Origin: Sitta carolinensis
Lineage: Eukaryota > Chordata > Aves > Passeriformes > Sittidae
Assembly: GCA_032173965.1 (NCBI GenBank)
Contig: CM063292.1
Location: forward strand, 4,850,001 to 4,914,000
Direction: 5' to 3'
Length of the DNA: 64,000 bases
Shown here: piece after piece, positions 1 through 11,352 of the stretch
Layout: each line of letters starts with the position of its first letter
How positions within the stretch are numbered: the stretch's first letter is position 1
Translations under genes and position numbers: made by a program
The notes under the pieces: model-generated
The model's input: the letters and a program-made list of their open reading frames with translations, nothing else
Database searches by the model: none
Told to the model about the DNA's origin: nothing

Positions 1-181
1 GCTGGACAAACCCCAGCACTGGACACTGTTCTCTTGTTTATGGGCTTCAGCTGCATGGGTTCAACAAACCCAAAGCACAGTTGTTTTCCTGGAGTGCTTG
101 GATCCAAAGGGATCCAGGTCAAAGCCTGAACTTCTTTATATGAAATGGGAATATGGTGAGTCTATAGCTGAGTCTTTCCAG

Positions 182-3100
182 GTGCTGGGATTTGCTGCTT
201 TTTTTGCTCTGGTTCTAAAGAAGGTGGAACATGAGGATGAAGAAAACACAGCTATTGATGGGCCTTTATCTGCACCAGGTAACTGCCTGCAAAGTTAAAA
301 ATTATTAAAGAAAGTGCAGAATTCTCCAAGATTTTGGAGTGCTTTATGAATGAATATGTGACTAAGCTCAACTGGCTTGCAAAAAACCTGTAACTATCCC
401 ACAACTTAGTGAAAATAAATAAGTGATCAGTAAAAAATGCACCCTTCATCTAGACTGGTAGCTCTTTATCTGACAAGCATAAAATCTCTCACAAAATTAA
501 ATTTCCCACATCCTTTAATCCCTATATAGAAGTTCTCAGGTTACATACTTTTCCACAGCCACAATTATCTGCATTATTCCCTTAAACTGAACAGCAGCTT
601 ATGCAGTCATAATCATATCTAAATAAAGCCTTCAGTAGCAGACAGGAATCCTAGGGCACAGCAGTTATCTGACCTACAGCTTCCTCCCTGCTCAGGCTGT
701 GAATACAGCACCTTCTGAGATGCTCAGCCTAGAGAGAGACACCTGGACCACACCTGGTCCTAAACCCAACACACGGGGTTTGTGAGCTCCTTGCCTCCCC
801 ACGGTTTGCCTTACAATTGCTATAGTCATGTTTAAATCACATCCTCTGTATTCCTGAGGGAAAGCATTAGATAGAAATGTTTCCTTAGAAAGTCCAAACA
901 AACAAAAAACAGGACATGGATGATCAGTTGACTAATTCCAGGGTTCCCTGCTCTCCCTCACAGGTGATTCACACCCTCTCTTTGGGGTCCGAAGGACAGT
1001 AGAAGCAATATCTACCGGCCACCTCCTGCTGCTGATGTGGAGAAAATGAAAATCAGCTGCATGAAGGAGCAGAAAGCATTTGCCCTCATCAGAGAAATCC
1101 TGGGTATTACCCACATGTAGATTATCTTGTTTTATTCAGTAATACTCATCAGTAATTTTACATCAGTGAAAATATTGTTCTCTTGGGTGACAAAGTTTTG
1201 GCATATCTTCAGCTTTCTGCCAGCCGTTATGATGTAGAGACAGGCTGTTCCATGGCAGCTGGAGCTGCAGGGAGGTGGGAATGTTAGCTGGAGATAGGAG
1301 TGTGCCTAAGGCTTAATTTCATGGTAAAGAAACACATCACAAACATGAGAGATTAAAGAAAAGCAGAAAGGATAAAAGGAGGAGGTCAACAGTTAAATCA
1401 AGCTGAAATCAAAGAGCAGAGGGAGGCCATCTTTCTAAAAGCAGACAGTATGTACAGATAATGATTTATGCCCCTGTTTCATTTCCTCTAAAATCAATGG
1501 CAAAAAATATTACCACAACTTCACTTGGAAAGAAGTTAGACTACTCATTTTATATGGAGCTGCCATGACTACTTCTGTTCAGCCATCCCACTTATTTTCT
1601 TGACTGCTACTCATACTCCAAATGTGAAACACTTAAACTGCAGCACTTTGAAGCAGTTAGGGTGGATTCATTAGCAATGGTCACTCAGAGTCTACAAAGC
1701 ACCTCCTCGGCCTAATAGGTGCTGACAGCAATAATCATTCATGCAATTTATTTTGAACAGCATTCTGAAACCAGAGCTCACATGTGCTGTCTCTTTCTGT
1801 TTTTTTTCCAGCCTATCTGGGGTTTTTATGGATGCTGTTACTGGTTGCCTATGGGCAGAGAGATCCCAACTCCTACTATTTAAACAAACACATTGAGGAC
1901 AGCTTTACTGATGGATTCCACGACATCTACAGTTACCAGGATTTTTTCACGTGGGCAAACACTACTTTACTCAAAAATCTTTATGGATCATATAAAGGTG
2001 CATAGTCACATCTTCCCCCTTCAGTTTGACAGATTCTGAAACATTATTTTTAATACTTAACTCTAACTTGCATATTTAAATGGAGAAAGGGACTGTGAGT
2101 GTATGAGGCTAGCAAAGAATCTTGTAATATGAATATTAGTGGATAACCAAATCCCACAGCTTGACTCCAGTTAAACATCCCCTGGTATTTTCCTTATATT
2201 TAATATAATCCAAAAGTTCCTCACTGCAATGCTAAATTTTTCACATTTTACATTGCTTACTCCAGATATTCAGATATATCCTCAGTTTTACACAATTTTT
2301 TTCCATACCTAAAAAACCCTCTAATGGCAGACAGGTGGCACCATAAAGCTTTTCCTCAGGAGAGTTGTTTGCATTACAACTTGGGGCAATGCGAAGGCAA
2401 ATTATGCAGTATCAGCATGCTTCTCTCTAGCCATATCCAGTAAAATATGACCTATTTTCCAGCTCACATTTAAAGGTAAATATTGAAATATATTAGCAGA
2501 GTTGTTTTTGGACATGACAGGCCACATGAACAATTCATAAAGCTACTTTTCTATGGGACTCAAGGTGAGTCACTTTTCTCCCCAGGCCTCACTTTCCTTC
2601 TGTATAAAATACAGATGGGGGTGACACAGAACTCTGTTATCGTGAACGTTATTTAAGAACTCAGTTCAAATCAATATGAGAGTTTCATTTTCATGACTAT
2701 TTTGCTTACAGTGTTTCTGAGAAAAGAATATATGGCAAAATATTAATGCATCAGTGAATCATAAATGAAATGAAGAAATATTATTAATTTTGTCATATTG
2801 CCAGTGCTGCTCTTTTCCATGTCCTGTTTAGGATTCATTACAGATGGCAATTCCAAGCTGGTGGGTAGTGCTCGAATTCGCCAAGTGAGAGTGAAAGGAG
2901 ACACCTGCCCCATTTCTCCCAGACTCCAGCACGTAGTTGAGGAGTGCCACGCTCCATACTCCCTGCAAACAGAGGATACATCAGTTTATGGGGAGCACTG
3001 GAACACCTCAGTCTTTGATAACTCCTCTGACTTGAGCTCAGCATGGCAGTATCAGAGTCAGTCCAAACTGAGAGGACACCCCAGCTGGGGTAAACTTGCC

Positions 3101-6100
3101 ATCTACAGTGGAGGGGGATATGTGATTCACCTGGGAACTGACCCTAAAAATGCTTCCAGGTACCACTTGAGTTCTTGTAAATTATCAGTGCATCCTCCAT
3201 GTGATACTCTTTCATTCCTGTATGAATTAGATCACTGGCTACACATTCTTTTGGCAGAACTCTCCAGTACCTTTTCAACAACGTCTGGCTTGACGCCTTC
3301 ACGAGAGCAGTGTTTGTTGAATTTACAGTCTACAATGCCAACGTGAACCTGTTCTGCATTATAAGCCTGATGTTTGAAAGCAATGCTTTAGGTGAGAGCC
3401 TTTCCTAAGTTAGATTTCTGAAGACAGCAAGCAATGCACCTACAGAAGGTAGATTTACATATTATCAGTGTTTTCCTAGTTCTTTCTTCAGGAAAGACAA
3501 GTGTATTAATAAATCTAATAAAGAGAGAATCAATGCAAATTTTCTAAACCGTTTAGGAAAAATGCAGCATCACAGTAATATAGACCATAATGGAACAACT
3601 TGTGTTTGCTTATACTGTATTCATCTGCTGATGAAGAAAACATAGTACTGAAGCCTAATCTCAAGAATTTATGCAACAGGAACTAGAAAAATTCTGTTTC
3701 CTAATCACTTCAGATAATCAATACAATATTAAGACAAAAAGTGCAAATAACAGTCTATCTTTTTTGTTCCAGATGACCTCTCTAACACATAGCTATGTAA
3801 TCATATAATACATAATCTGGATACAACAAAGAGAATAGTGAATGAAGATTCTGGTTTAAAGGCTATAGGAAAACATTTGGTCTGAGCCACCCTAGGGTGT
3901 GTCCAAGAATTGGAAAATGCCCAAACTGAGCTCATTGTGGATTTATAATGAAATTCAGCTTTAAAAAAAAAAAAAAATCCAAGTCCTTTTGCTGCATTTC
4001 TGCATTTGCAGTCCAATTCAAACTCAGTCCTGCTGGAATTGCTATTGTGCTATCACACAAGACTCAAGCAGACAAGCACTACCACTCTAAAAGCCTTGAC
4101 TCTCTGAAATTCCTGTTTGAGCAAAATTTCAATCCCTTATAGGGTTACTCACATAGTGAAGTCTAAATGTTAGTTCAATGGTTTGATTCAGCCCCATGCC
4201 GATGGGAAAGCAAGTGCAGAAGTCTTACTGGTGAACTGAATTGTTTGAATGAAAGCAGAAAGAGCCCTGAGGTGATCCCTGTTTGTTTTTTAGGGGCCTT
4301 CTTCACAAGTGCAGAGCTGCAAAGTGTCCGGCTCTACCCCTACACCAACAGCCTCCACATCTTTGTGGTTGCAGCAGAAGTCATTTATTTCTTCTTTATT
4401 GTGTACTACATGATAGTACAGGTGAGGCCCACTGGAAAGTTTGGCTGAGAGCATTATCTTGTGCCTGTGTAATTTCACTTACAAAAGCTTTAGGACTGTA
4501 CTTGATTTCAGTAGCATTGGTGCTGCTACACCAATGGAAGATGAAATCAAGTAGTGTCAGTATTAATAATAGGAATGCAACACTTTAATTGGCTTGGATG
4601 CTGATTTTGAGAAAGATGAGAAACCAGTGCAAGACGTAGTGTTATTAATGCAGAGCAGTCTGCTTTACTGTGGAGGGCATTGCTCTAATCTTCAGAGGTG
4701 CATTGTATGACACAGAGTCATGAGACTGAAATAGTAAAACTCCTCTCAGGGAAAGCTGCTGAAGAGTCTGAGATGGAGATACTTCCATAGCAAGTGGAAT
4801 CTCCTGGAGATGGCCATTATATTGATTAGCTGGAGTGCTCTGTCAGTGTTTGTGAAACGGACAGTCCTCGGGACCCGAGACATCAGCTACTACCAGGAAC
4901 ACAAGGAGGAGTAAGTACTAATGCTATTCAGTGGATCCTTTGTTGTTGCTACTTACGCAGAAATAAATCTATTTTCTCTCTTCCCAGATAGCACCTTGTC
5001 TGTGCTAGATATTGCTATCCTTGATGGCTATATATTCATGAAACCCATAAGTGTGTCAGGGCTTAGATTTGTGTCAACAGCAGGATTTTCTTCTGATACT
5101 GCTCTAATAAAATCCAGCAGACTTGAGCACCAAGTTCCTTTTTTAGCTCCTACTTTCCTGTCTGCATCACCCTCTTGAGAACCAACAGCATTTCTGCTAC
5201 AGGACATCCACCCAGAAAGCACATAATCTGCCTTGTTCTTTGTTGTAAAAAGCCATTGGTTAGAGGACAATAATGGAATATTTAGTACAGAATGGAAAAT
5301 TATAACATCTTTTAAAAAATGGTCACACAGGAAAGAGATGATAGCATCACAGGATAATGAGCAGAATTTGGGCTACAGCCTAGACCTCTTCTTAAAAATC
5401 TTAGCCATGAACAACTGAGCTTTTTGAGTGGGAACACTCAAGCAGGAACTCATTAGGTCTCCACTGAAACCCCAGCACAGGGTGACTGGCTTTTCCAGCA
5501 TACCCATTTATGCACATTAAAGGATTCTGTTTGCATGGCATATTATGTATTTTCTTTCTTTCCCTAACAGCTCCATAAGCTTCAGTGAAACAGCGAGAGC
5601 TGATGCAGTTCTTGGCTACCTGATTGCCTTCCTGGTGCTCCTCTCCACAGTGAAACTGTGGCATCTGCTGAGGCTCAACCCTAAACTGAACATGATCACT
5701 TCAGCACTAAGGAGGGCATGGGGGGATATCTCTGGATTCATCACTGTTATTGCAATCATGTTCCTCGCCTATTCCATTGCTGTGAGTACCACGGTGCTTT
5801 CTCTTGTCTGCAGTCTGCTTCCAGGTACTGTTGGGTTAAATCAACTAGTTCTGAATGCTAAAAGCAACACAGCTTTGCCATGCAAAATGGAATAAAGCTG
5901 CCTGTCTAAATCTTAGTTCAGCAGATTGGAACCCCAGTCTCCCGTATGAGTGAAAGCGAAGTTCAAACATCCACTTGTCTGTTCTTTGCAAATGGAAATT
6001 TAGTGAAAAATCAAACACTGTGCTGATAAATAAGGACTCTCTATGTGTAATAGATGTGTCAAAGAACAAAGTACAGGAACAAAGGATTTTCTGGATAAAG

Positions 6101-8596
6101 CTTAAATTGTGGAGCATTCAGGAAGTGCCATTTTCTGTTTGGCTGATTTATAAGTGGGAGATAATTATCTTTTTTACATATCTAGTGGCAGGCTGAGCAG
6201 ATATAAGATATTCTTGTATCTGTGATAAAAGGTCTTCAAGCTAAACACATTTTGCAGTGAGGACTCTGATTATGACACAAGACATGACTTTTGTCCTCTG
6301 CAGGCAAACCTGATATTTGGCTGGAAACTCTACTCTTACAAAACTCTCTTTGATTCGGCAGAGACCATGGTCAGTCTTCAGCTGGGAATCTTCAACTATG
6401 AGGAGGTACCATATTGAATTTTGTGAAGTTTACAGCCTGATTGGCATCTCAGCTATCAAATATGCAGTGACCCAGCAAATAGAAGGACTTTCAATTAGTG
6501 TTAAACATTAATCTAATTTTGCAAGCTCCACAGCTCCCTAAAGCATCCACCTTTTCTCAGCAAGAAGAAGACATCAAGTGAAACCTTTCATGTCCTGTTT
6601 TGACCACGAGGAGGCTCATAATGAACCTTTCATTAAGAAACCTGCTCACATTTCAACTAGAGATGGTACTAATTGATTACAAAAGTTTTGAGCAATTTCC
6701 TTAGAAAGCTACAGATAGAAACGTGAGCAAAGCCCTGTGTTTGTTCTGAACATCCCCTCTATCTTCCCAAGAAAGGCAAGGTCTTCCACAAGGGAACTTT
6801 ATGTTAATTTTTTTTTTTTTGTTATTTTTATATACCGCTTTTTCAGTAAGATCTTTCAAATATTGCAATAACTTTTGAACATTTCTTTGTGGATTAATTC
6901 TTGGACATCTCTGACTGTGGAGTCCTCCTTAGTGGATGTTTTTAGACCATGGATGCAGTAGGATATGGGTGGCTTTGAAGATTAGTAATTTGGCACATTT
7001 TCACCTCTACAGCCCACTCATGTTAATGATGAAAATATACTCCTATGTTGTAGCTTATATGAAAATTATTGTTTTGATTTTTCATGGCCTTTGGTTTTCA
7101 GTGTCTCTGACATTCTGACTGTGCTTCTTTGTAAAGCATAGGGAAAAATGAATGAAATGCATACAGGGATTTAATCTATTTTGAAAGCTGAGGCATTAGA
7201 AATCTTCAGCTGTTCTGTTGATAAACAGACCTCCAGGCCTGTCAACTTTCATGTGAAACTGTAATACCATTACAATCAAACACAATTACTTAAAAACCCC
7301 CAAAGATTGCCCAAATTCACACACATATATATAAAATATTATGCTGTCTTTGTACTGTATCATATTAACAAAGGACAATACTAGAGTATAAAATTTATAT
7401 ATGTGTATAATACATATGTTATAACTGATTAGACAAAGGATTTTCAAGGTGGCAAACTACTTATTGCATCTTAACTGCTTGGTATGTATGTAGGTAGGTA
7501 GGTAGGTAGGTGTGTTTTGGTTTTTTTCATTTTTTATGTCTTATGCATTATACAGGTCTTGGACTACAATCCAATTTTAGGGTCCTTCTTAATTGGATCC
7601 TGCATCGTTTTTATGACATTTGTGGTACTGAATCTGTTCATTTCCGTGATTCTGGTTGCCTTTAGTGAGGAGCAGAAGCATTACCAGGTTTGTTCATCTA
7701 AGCTTTTAACATTTTTTGTTCAGTGCTTACTCAGGTATTCGACCACAGATGAAAACCATGTAAATTCAGTCCAATTCTTAAGAAGGCAACATTTGCTCAG
7801 AAAGTACACTTCAGATTTTCCAGACATACACTGTCCATTCCTGTTCAGAGAAGTCCCTGTTCAAATCTGATTTGTAGCCTTTTATTCACATACTACATCC
7901 ATCAGAAAAACTCTTGGGCTTGTGCTGGGCTATATTGAAATCAGTGCCAAAACTGCTACTGAAGTGCATGAGGCTTTACAGCTCCTTTTAAAAAACACTG
8001 TGAGTGCCTGACCCATTCAAGCTATTGATAGTGTGGTGTCAAATCCATCTTAGCACTCCAGTACTGCCAGAACTGCTCTCTGTTTTAAATAAAGTCAGGG
8101 GAGATTAGAACAAAGGATATGTCTGATAGAAGACAGGATATATATTTAGTTTTTCTCATTTATTTCATCTACTGTCTCACTGTGTACACCACAAGCAGTA
8201 TGGGAGCTGGCAAGCGCACTCCAGGCTCCTGTAGAGAAATTTCCATGAGATTTGACAGCAAAAATTTCTGTATTGTCCATACTCATCTGGGGCTTCTGTC
8301 TGGATAAAACTATTGGCACAATGATTTACTTGGCAGTCACTCATGCTCTGCTGAAAATTGGCTTATTTCACATCAAGTAGAGATTTTTTCTTGCAGCTTG
8401 CCCTGGCTTCAGCAGAGACTGAATCACCTTGGGTCTGCACCTCTGAGTAACTTACTTGTTATTGTTTCAGGCTTCAGAAGAAGAAGAGATTGTTGATCTA
8501 ATGCTAATGAAACTCTTCAGTTTCTTTGGGATAAAATGCAAGAAGGAAGAGAAGGTGGTCACTGGTGAACAACTGGAACAACCTGTCAGCGAGTGA
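182..8596 (+). CDS. PKD1L2: PKD1L2, C-terminal eleven exons (5' part outside window)
   Basis: Polycystin-1-like 2, a multi-pass membrane protein of the PKD/TRPP channel family. Exons read on the plus strand: 182-278, 964-1103, 1812-1997, 2832-3159, 3258-3391, 4294-4421, 4750-4910, 5571-5781, 6304-6405, 7556-7687, 8471-8596 (stop TGA). All borders are AG/GT, and phases agree except for exon 964-1103, which is one base short. The visible part is about 581 residues. It has a membrane segment opening the polycystin domain ([17 protein letters not shown]), the large extracellular polycystin domain with [20 protein letters not shown] and the WQYQSQ and YSGGGYV motifs, then further helices including [18 protein letters not shown] and [20 protein letters not shown], the pore-loop exon ([16 protein letters not shown]) and the last helix ([18 protein letters not shown]). 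The tail ends in a short acidic/lysine-rich stretch. Family and paralogue follow from these motifs and from GCSH lying next door. The N-terminal lectin, PLAT and GPS regions expected of the family lie off-window. Confidence 0.93.
964..1103 (+). other. PKD1L2: PKD1L2 exon with a one-base phase break
   Basis: Acceptor CTCACAG precedes base 964 and donor GTATT follows base 1103. The 3' half clearly codes for a polycystin linker: [15 protein letters not shown] followed by [13 protein letters not shown]. That frame hands over correctly to exon 1812-1997. The previous exon ends one base into a codon, so this exon needs a length divisible by three; it has 140 bases. Read from the acceptor, the phase gives [10 protein letters not shown] and then runs into a TGA after about 29 codons. 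Adding one base near the GG at 994-995 (or the GGGG at 983-986) joins the two readings. No alternative AG inside the exon rescues the frame. Confidence 0.8.
7490..7512. repeat. (GTAG)n microsatellite
   Basis: About five consecutive GTAG units lie in the PKD1L2 intron, some 45 bases before the acceptor of the exon at 7556. A T-rich tract separates it from that acceptor. Confidence 0.85.
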
Positions 8597-8805
8597 ATGA
8601 AGAGCACCTTGAAGTCACTTTGCCTGTGGGCAAAGTATTTAATTGTTTGCTATAAGCTGCAGTGGTTAGAGTTAGCTTATGTTATAGGCTTAGGCTATTA
8701 CAGCTTCTGGTTAAAATGGGTTTACCCAAGGGAATGGCTGGAGCTGTGTCAGGGGACATCTGTATTGGTTATTAGGAAAATACAGACGGTGTTCGGGCAC
8801 TGAAA

Positions 8806-8985
8806 AGGCTCACAGGAAATGGGCACGGCCCCCAACGTGAGAGAGCTCATGAAGCATTTGGACGATGCTCTCAGGCACGTGTGGGATTGTTGGGGGGTCT
8901 CTGCAGGGCCAGGAGATGGACTTCGATCCTTGTGGGTCCCTTCCAACTCCGTTTGTTCCGTGATTCTGGGGAAAGGACACGGTGT
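8806..8985 (+). mobile_element. CR1 LINE 3' end, sense orientation
   Basis: The segment has the familiar avian CR1 tail signature: GCATTTGGACGATGCTCTCA, then GGGATTGTTGGGGGGTCTCTG, CAGGGCCAGGAGATGGACTT, CTTGTGGGTCCCTTCCAACT, ending near GTGATTCTGGGG. It closely resembles the copy at 52.8-53.06 kb. It is a 5'-truncated fragment with no coding part, lying in the PKD1L2 3' flank just before the GCSH promoter. Confidence 0.8.
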
Positions 8986-9100
8986 TCACCCCCGAAGTGT
9001 TGCCGCCTGTTATTCTGGAGCAATACCTAAGAAATGGCGGTAACCCTAAGGCGAAACGCCCCACGTGCACTTGCTGTAGACTTGACGCCTGTATTTATTT

Positions 9101-9106
9101 AATAAA
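9101..9106 (+). promoter_or_regulatory. PKD1L2: candidate PKD1L2 poly(A) signal
   Basis: AATAAA lies about 500 bases after the PKD1L2 stop and under 400 bases before the GCSH start codon. It is the clearest plus-strand signal in the interval. If used, the PKD1L2 3' UTR would contain the CR1 fragment and end at the edge of the GCSH CpG island. Confidence 0.4.
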
Positions 9107-9139
9107 CACCGAGCGGCTGTTGCAGCGTTTGGCTGAATC

Positions 9140-10060
9140 CTCTCGGTCTCCGCCGCGGCGGCGCACGGAACATGGCGGCTGCCTCAGGCGGCGCGGGGCC
9201 GAGCCGGGCCGAGCCCGGGCCCGCGGGGGCGAGCCGGGGCCGCCGCTCGGGGCCCGCGGATCCCCGCCGCCCGCGGGGCCGAGCCGGGGCCGCCACTCGG
9301 GGCCCGCAGATCCCCGCCGTCAGCGGGGCCGAGCCCGGGCCCGCGGGGCCGAGCCTGGGCCGAGCCCGGGGCCCGCGGGGGCGAGCCGAGGCCGCCGCTC
9401 GGGGCCCGCGGGTCCCCTCTGCCGCTGCCGCCGGCCCCGCCCCGCCGCCATCGCCGCCCCTCGCCGGCGCCGCCCCCGCCCGCCCCGGCAAAGATGGCGT
9501 GGCGAGCGCTGCGGCGGGTCGGGCCGGTGCTGGCGCCGCGCTGCCCGCGCCTCCCGCTGCCGCCGCGGGGGCCCGCGGCCCGCAGGCTGGGCACCAGCTC
9601 GCTGCTTCTCTCCGGTGAGTGGCGGCCCGAGGGAGGGAGGTGCGCGGCTGGCGGGCGGGACAGCGGCCCGGTGCCGCGGGGAGCCGGCGGTGCCCGTGCC
9701 CAGGAGGGTGGGCAGGGCGGGTGCGGGGCTCGCCCCGGCCCGTTCCGCGGGGGAGCCCCCGCCAGCCGGGGCTGGGTGCGCGGAGCGGCCGGGGCGCGGG
9801 TCCCGCCGGTGGCCCCGGGCGGCAGTGGCTATCGGTCCCTGTGTCCCTTATCCCTCCCTCTCCCCTGCCTCCCGCCGTGCCGTGGCCCGGTCCCTCGGAG
9901 CGCCGCGCTGCAGCCGCCCGGAGATCCTCGCAAGATGGCTGAGCCCCCGAGGGCCCCTCACCTGCCCCCGGAGGCTCAGGCGCTCCCGACCCCGCTCCCA
10001 CAGCAGCAGCTCCGCCTCCGTTAGTTGCCCAGAAACTTTTCCCCTCATCTCCACACTGTG
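9140..10060 (+). promoter_or_regulatory. GCSH: CpG island and promoter region of GCSH
   Basis: Very GC- and CpG-rich sequence in sharp contrast to the AT-rich flanks, spanning the presumed transcription start, coding exon 1 and the start of intron 1. YY1-like AAGATGGC motifs occur at the GCSH start codon (9491-9498) and at 9932. No TATA box is evident. The transcription start itself cannot be placed by eye. Confidence 0.75.
9230..9418. repeat. imperfect 50-bp GC-rich direct repeat in GCSH 5' region
   Basis: Two adjacent 50-bp copies start at 9230 and 9280, each opening with CGAGCCGGGGCCGCC and carrying a CTCGGGGCCCGC block and a GATCCCCGCCG block. A third, partial copy starts near 9382. Shorter GGGCCGAGCC units fill the space between. 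The array lies between the likely promoter and the GCSH ATG. Confidence 0.7.
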
Positions 10061-11308
10061 AGCCAAGGGCTCAGTCCCGCTCTGTTCGCATAAAGAGTGA
10101 GCCGGGCGGGGAGCGCACCAGCTTGCCCGAAATTAGCGGATCGCTTTCCCGGGATTGCCGCTCGCAAACAGCTCGGTGTTGGCTCCAGGGAGCATCAGCA
10201 GCCCCAGAAGGGACAGGGTGGGGGTCTGGCGGAGGCAGGGCCCGCAGCAGCCCCAGAAGGGACAGGGTGAGGGTCTGGCGGGGGCAGGGCCCGCAGCAGC
10301 CCCAGGAGGGGACAGGGACAGGGTGGGGGTCTGGCGGGGGCAGGGCCCGCAGCAGCCCCAGGAGGGGACAGGGACAGGGTGGGGGTCTGGCGGGGGCAGG
10401 GCCCGCAGCAGCCCCAGGAGGGGACAGGGACAGGGTGGGGGTCTGGCGGGGGCAGGGCCCGCAGCAGCCCCAGGAGGGGACAGGGACAGGGTGGGGGTCT
10501 GGCGGGGGCAGGGCCCGCAGCAGCCCCAGGGACCCGGCCGGGCTTGCAGGGCCTTGAGCGGCACAGTCCGGCTCCTGCATCCCTGCATGTGGTGTGGTTA
10601 ATTCCAAAAGCATCTCTGGTGTCAAAGCTCTCTTTGAATGGAAGTTACCCACGGAAGTCTGAAAAACAGAACCTGTGGTACTCTAGCAAACAGAAATGTT
10701 TTCAAAGTAGGTGAGGAGAATATGCTGTAAAAGTAAGGACTGCCACTAAGAAGAGGTCGTCATTTCTTTCCAGGCAATCTTAAACCTGCCTGTTTAATTG
10801 CCTTCTGCTGCAAGTGAAAGAAATGACATTTATTGTTCATTACTTGCAAACTGAGTCAAGATCTAAGTTTTGGGTTTTTTCACTACTCTGGCCAATGTAC
10901 CCATTTTTTTTCTATACACATCACTTGAAGGAATAACAAAGTGCTTTTGTTTGAGGCAGAGAGGAAAAGTTTTGCATGCCTTTTGTGGAGATGTGAGTTC
11001 ACTCTTCAGGTATATATGAAATATTTAATAGTGGTAGGTTACACTAAATAAAGGGCTGAGTTCAGAGTGTGTGGTTAAGACGAAACCCAATAAATGAAGC
11101 TAGAGTAAATTTAGCTGCTCTTCTTTATAACAATGCAGAAAGATATGGTATGCATTGACATTTCATATTCCTTTAGGTTGTTTTATTTAATGGGCTGACC
11201 ACGTAAGCTCAAAGTTCAAATTTTGAGATTACTTATTAACTGTTTTTAATTCGACCTTTACTTTATTTGCAGTGTTTTTTGTTGCATGCTCAGAATTTTA
11301 ATTTTTCA

Positions 11309-11352
<44 letters not shown>

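Noticed and set aside
8982..10061. 359-codon open frame across the GCSH CpG island, and a 300-codon one on the other strand
   Set aside because: Low-complexity Arg/Pro/Gly/Ala sequence from GC-rich repeats with few stops. It crosses the real GCSH exon 1 and its donor in the wrong frame.
10196..10538. Possible CRISPR-like array
   Set aside because: Units are contiguous without unique spacers, and the sequence is vertebrate. It is a minisatellite.
10071..10652. Several 111-193-codon repetitive open frames on both strands
   Set aside because: They are translations of the 49/56-bp minisatellite. Unit lengths not divisible by three keep changing the frame, and no gene context exists.
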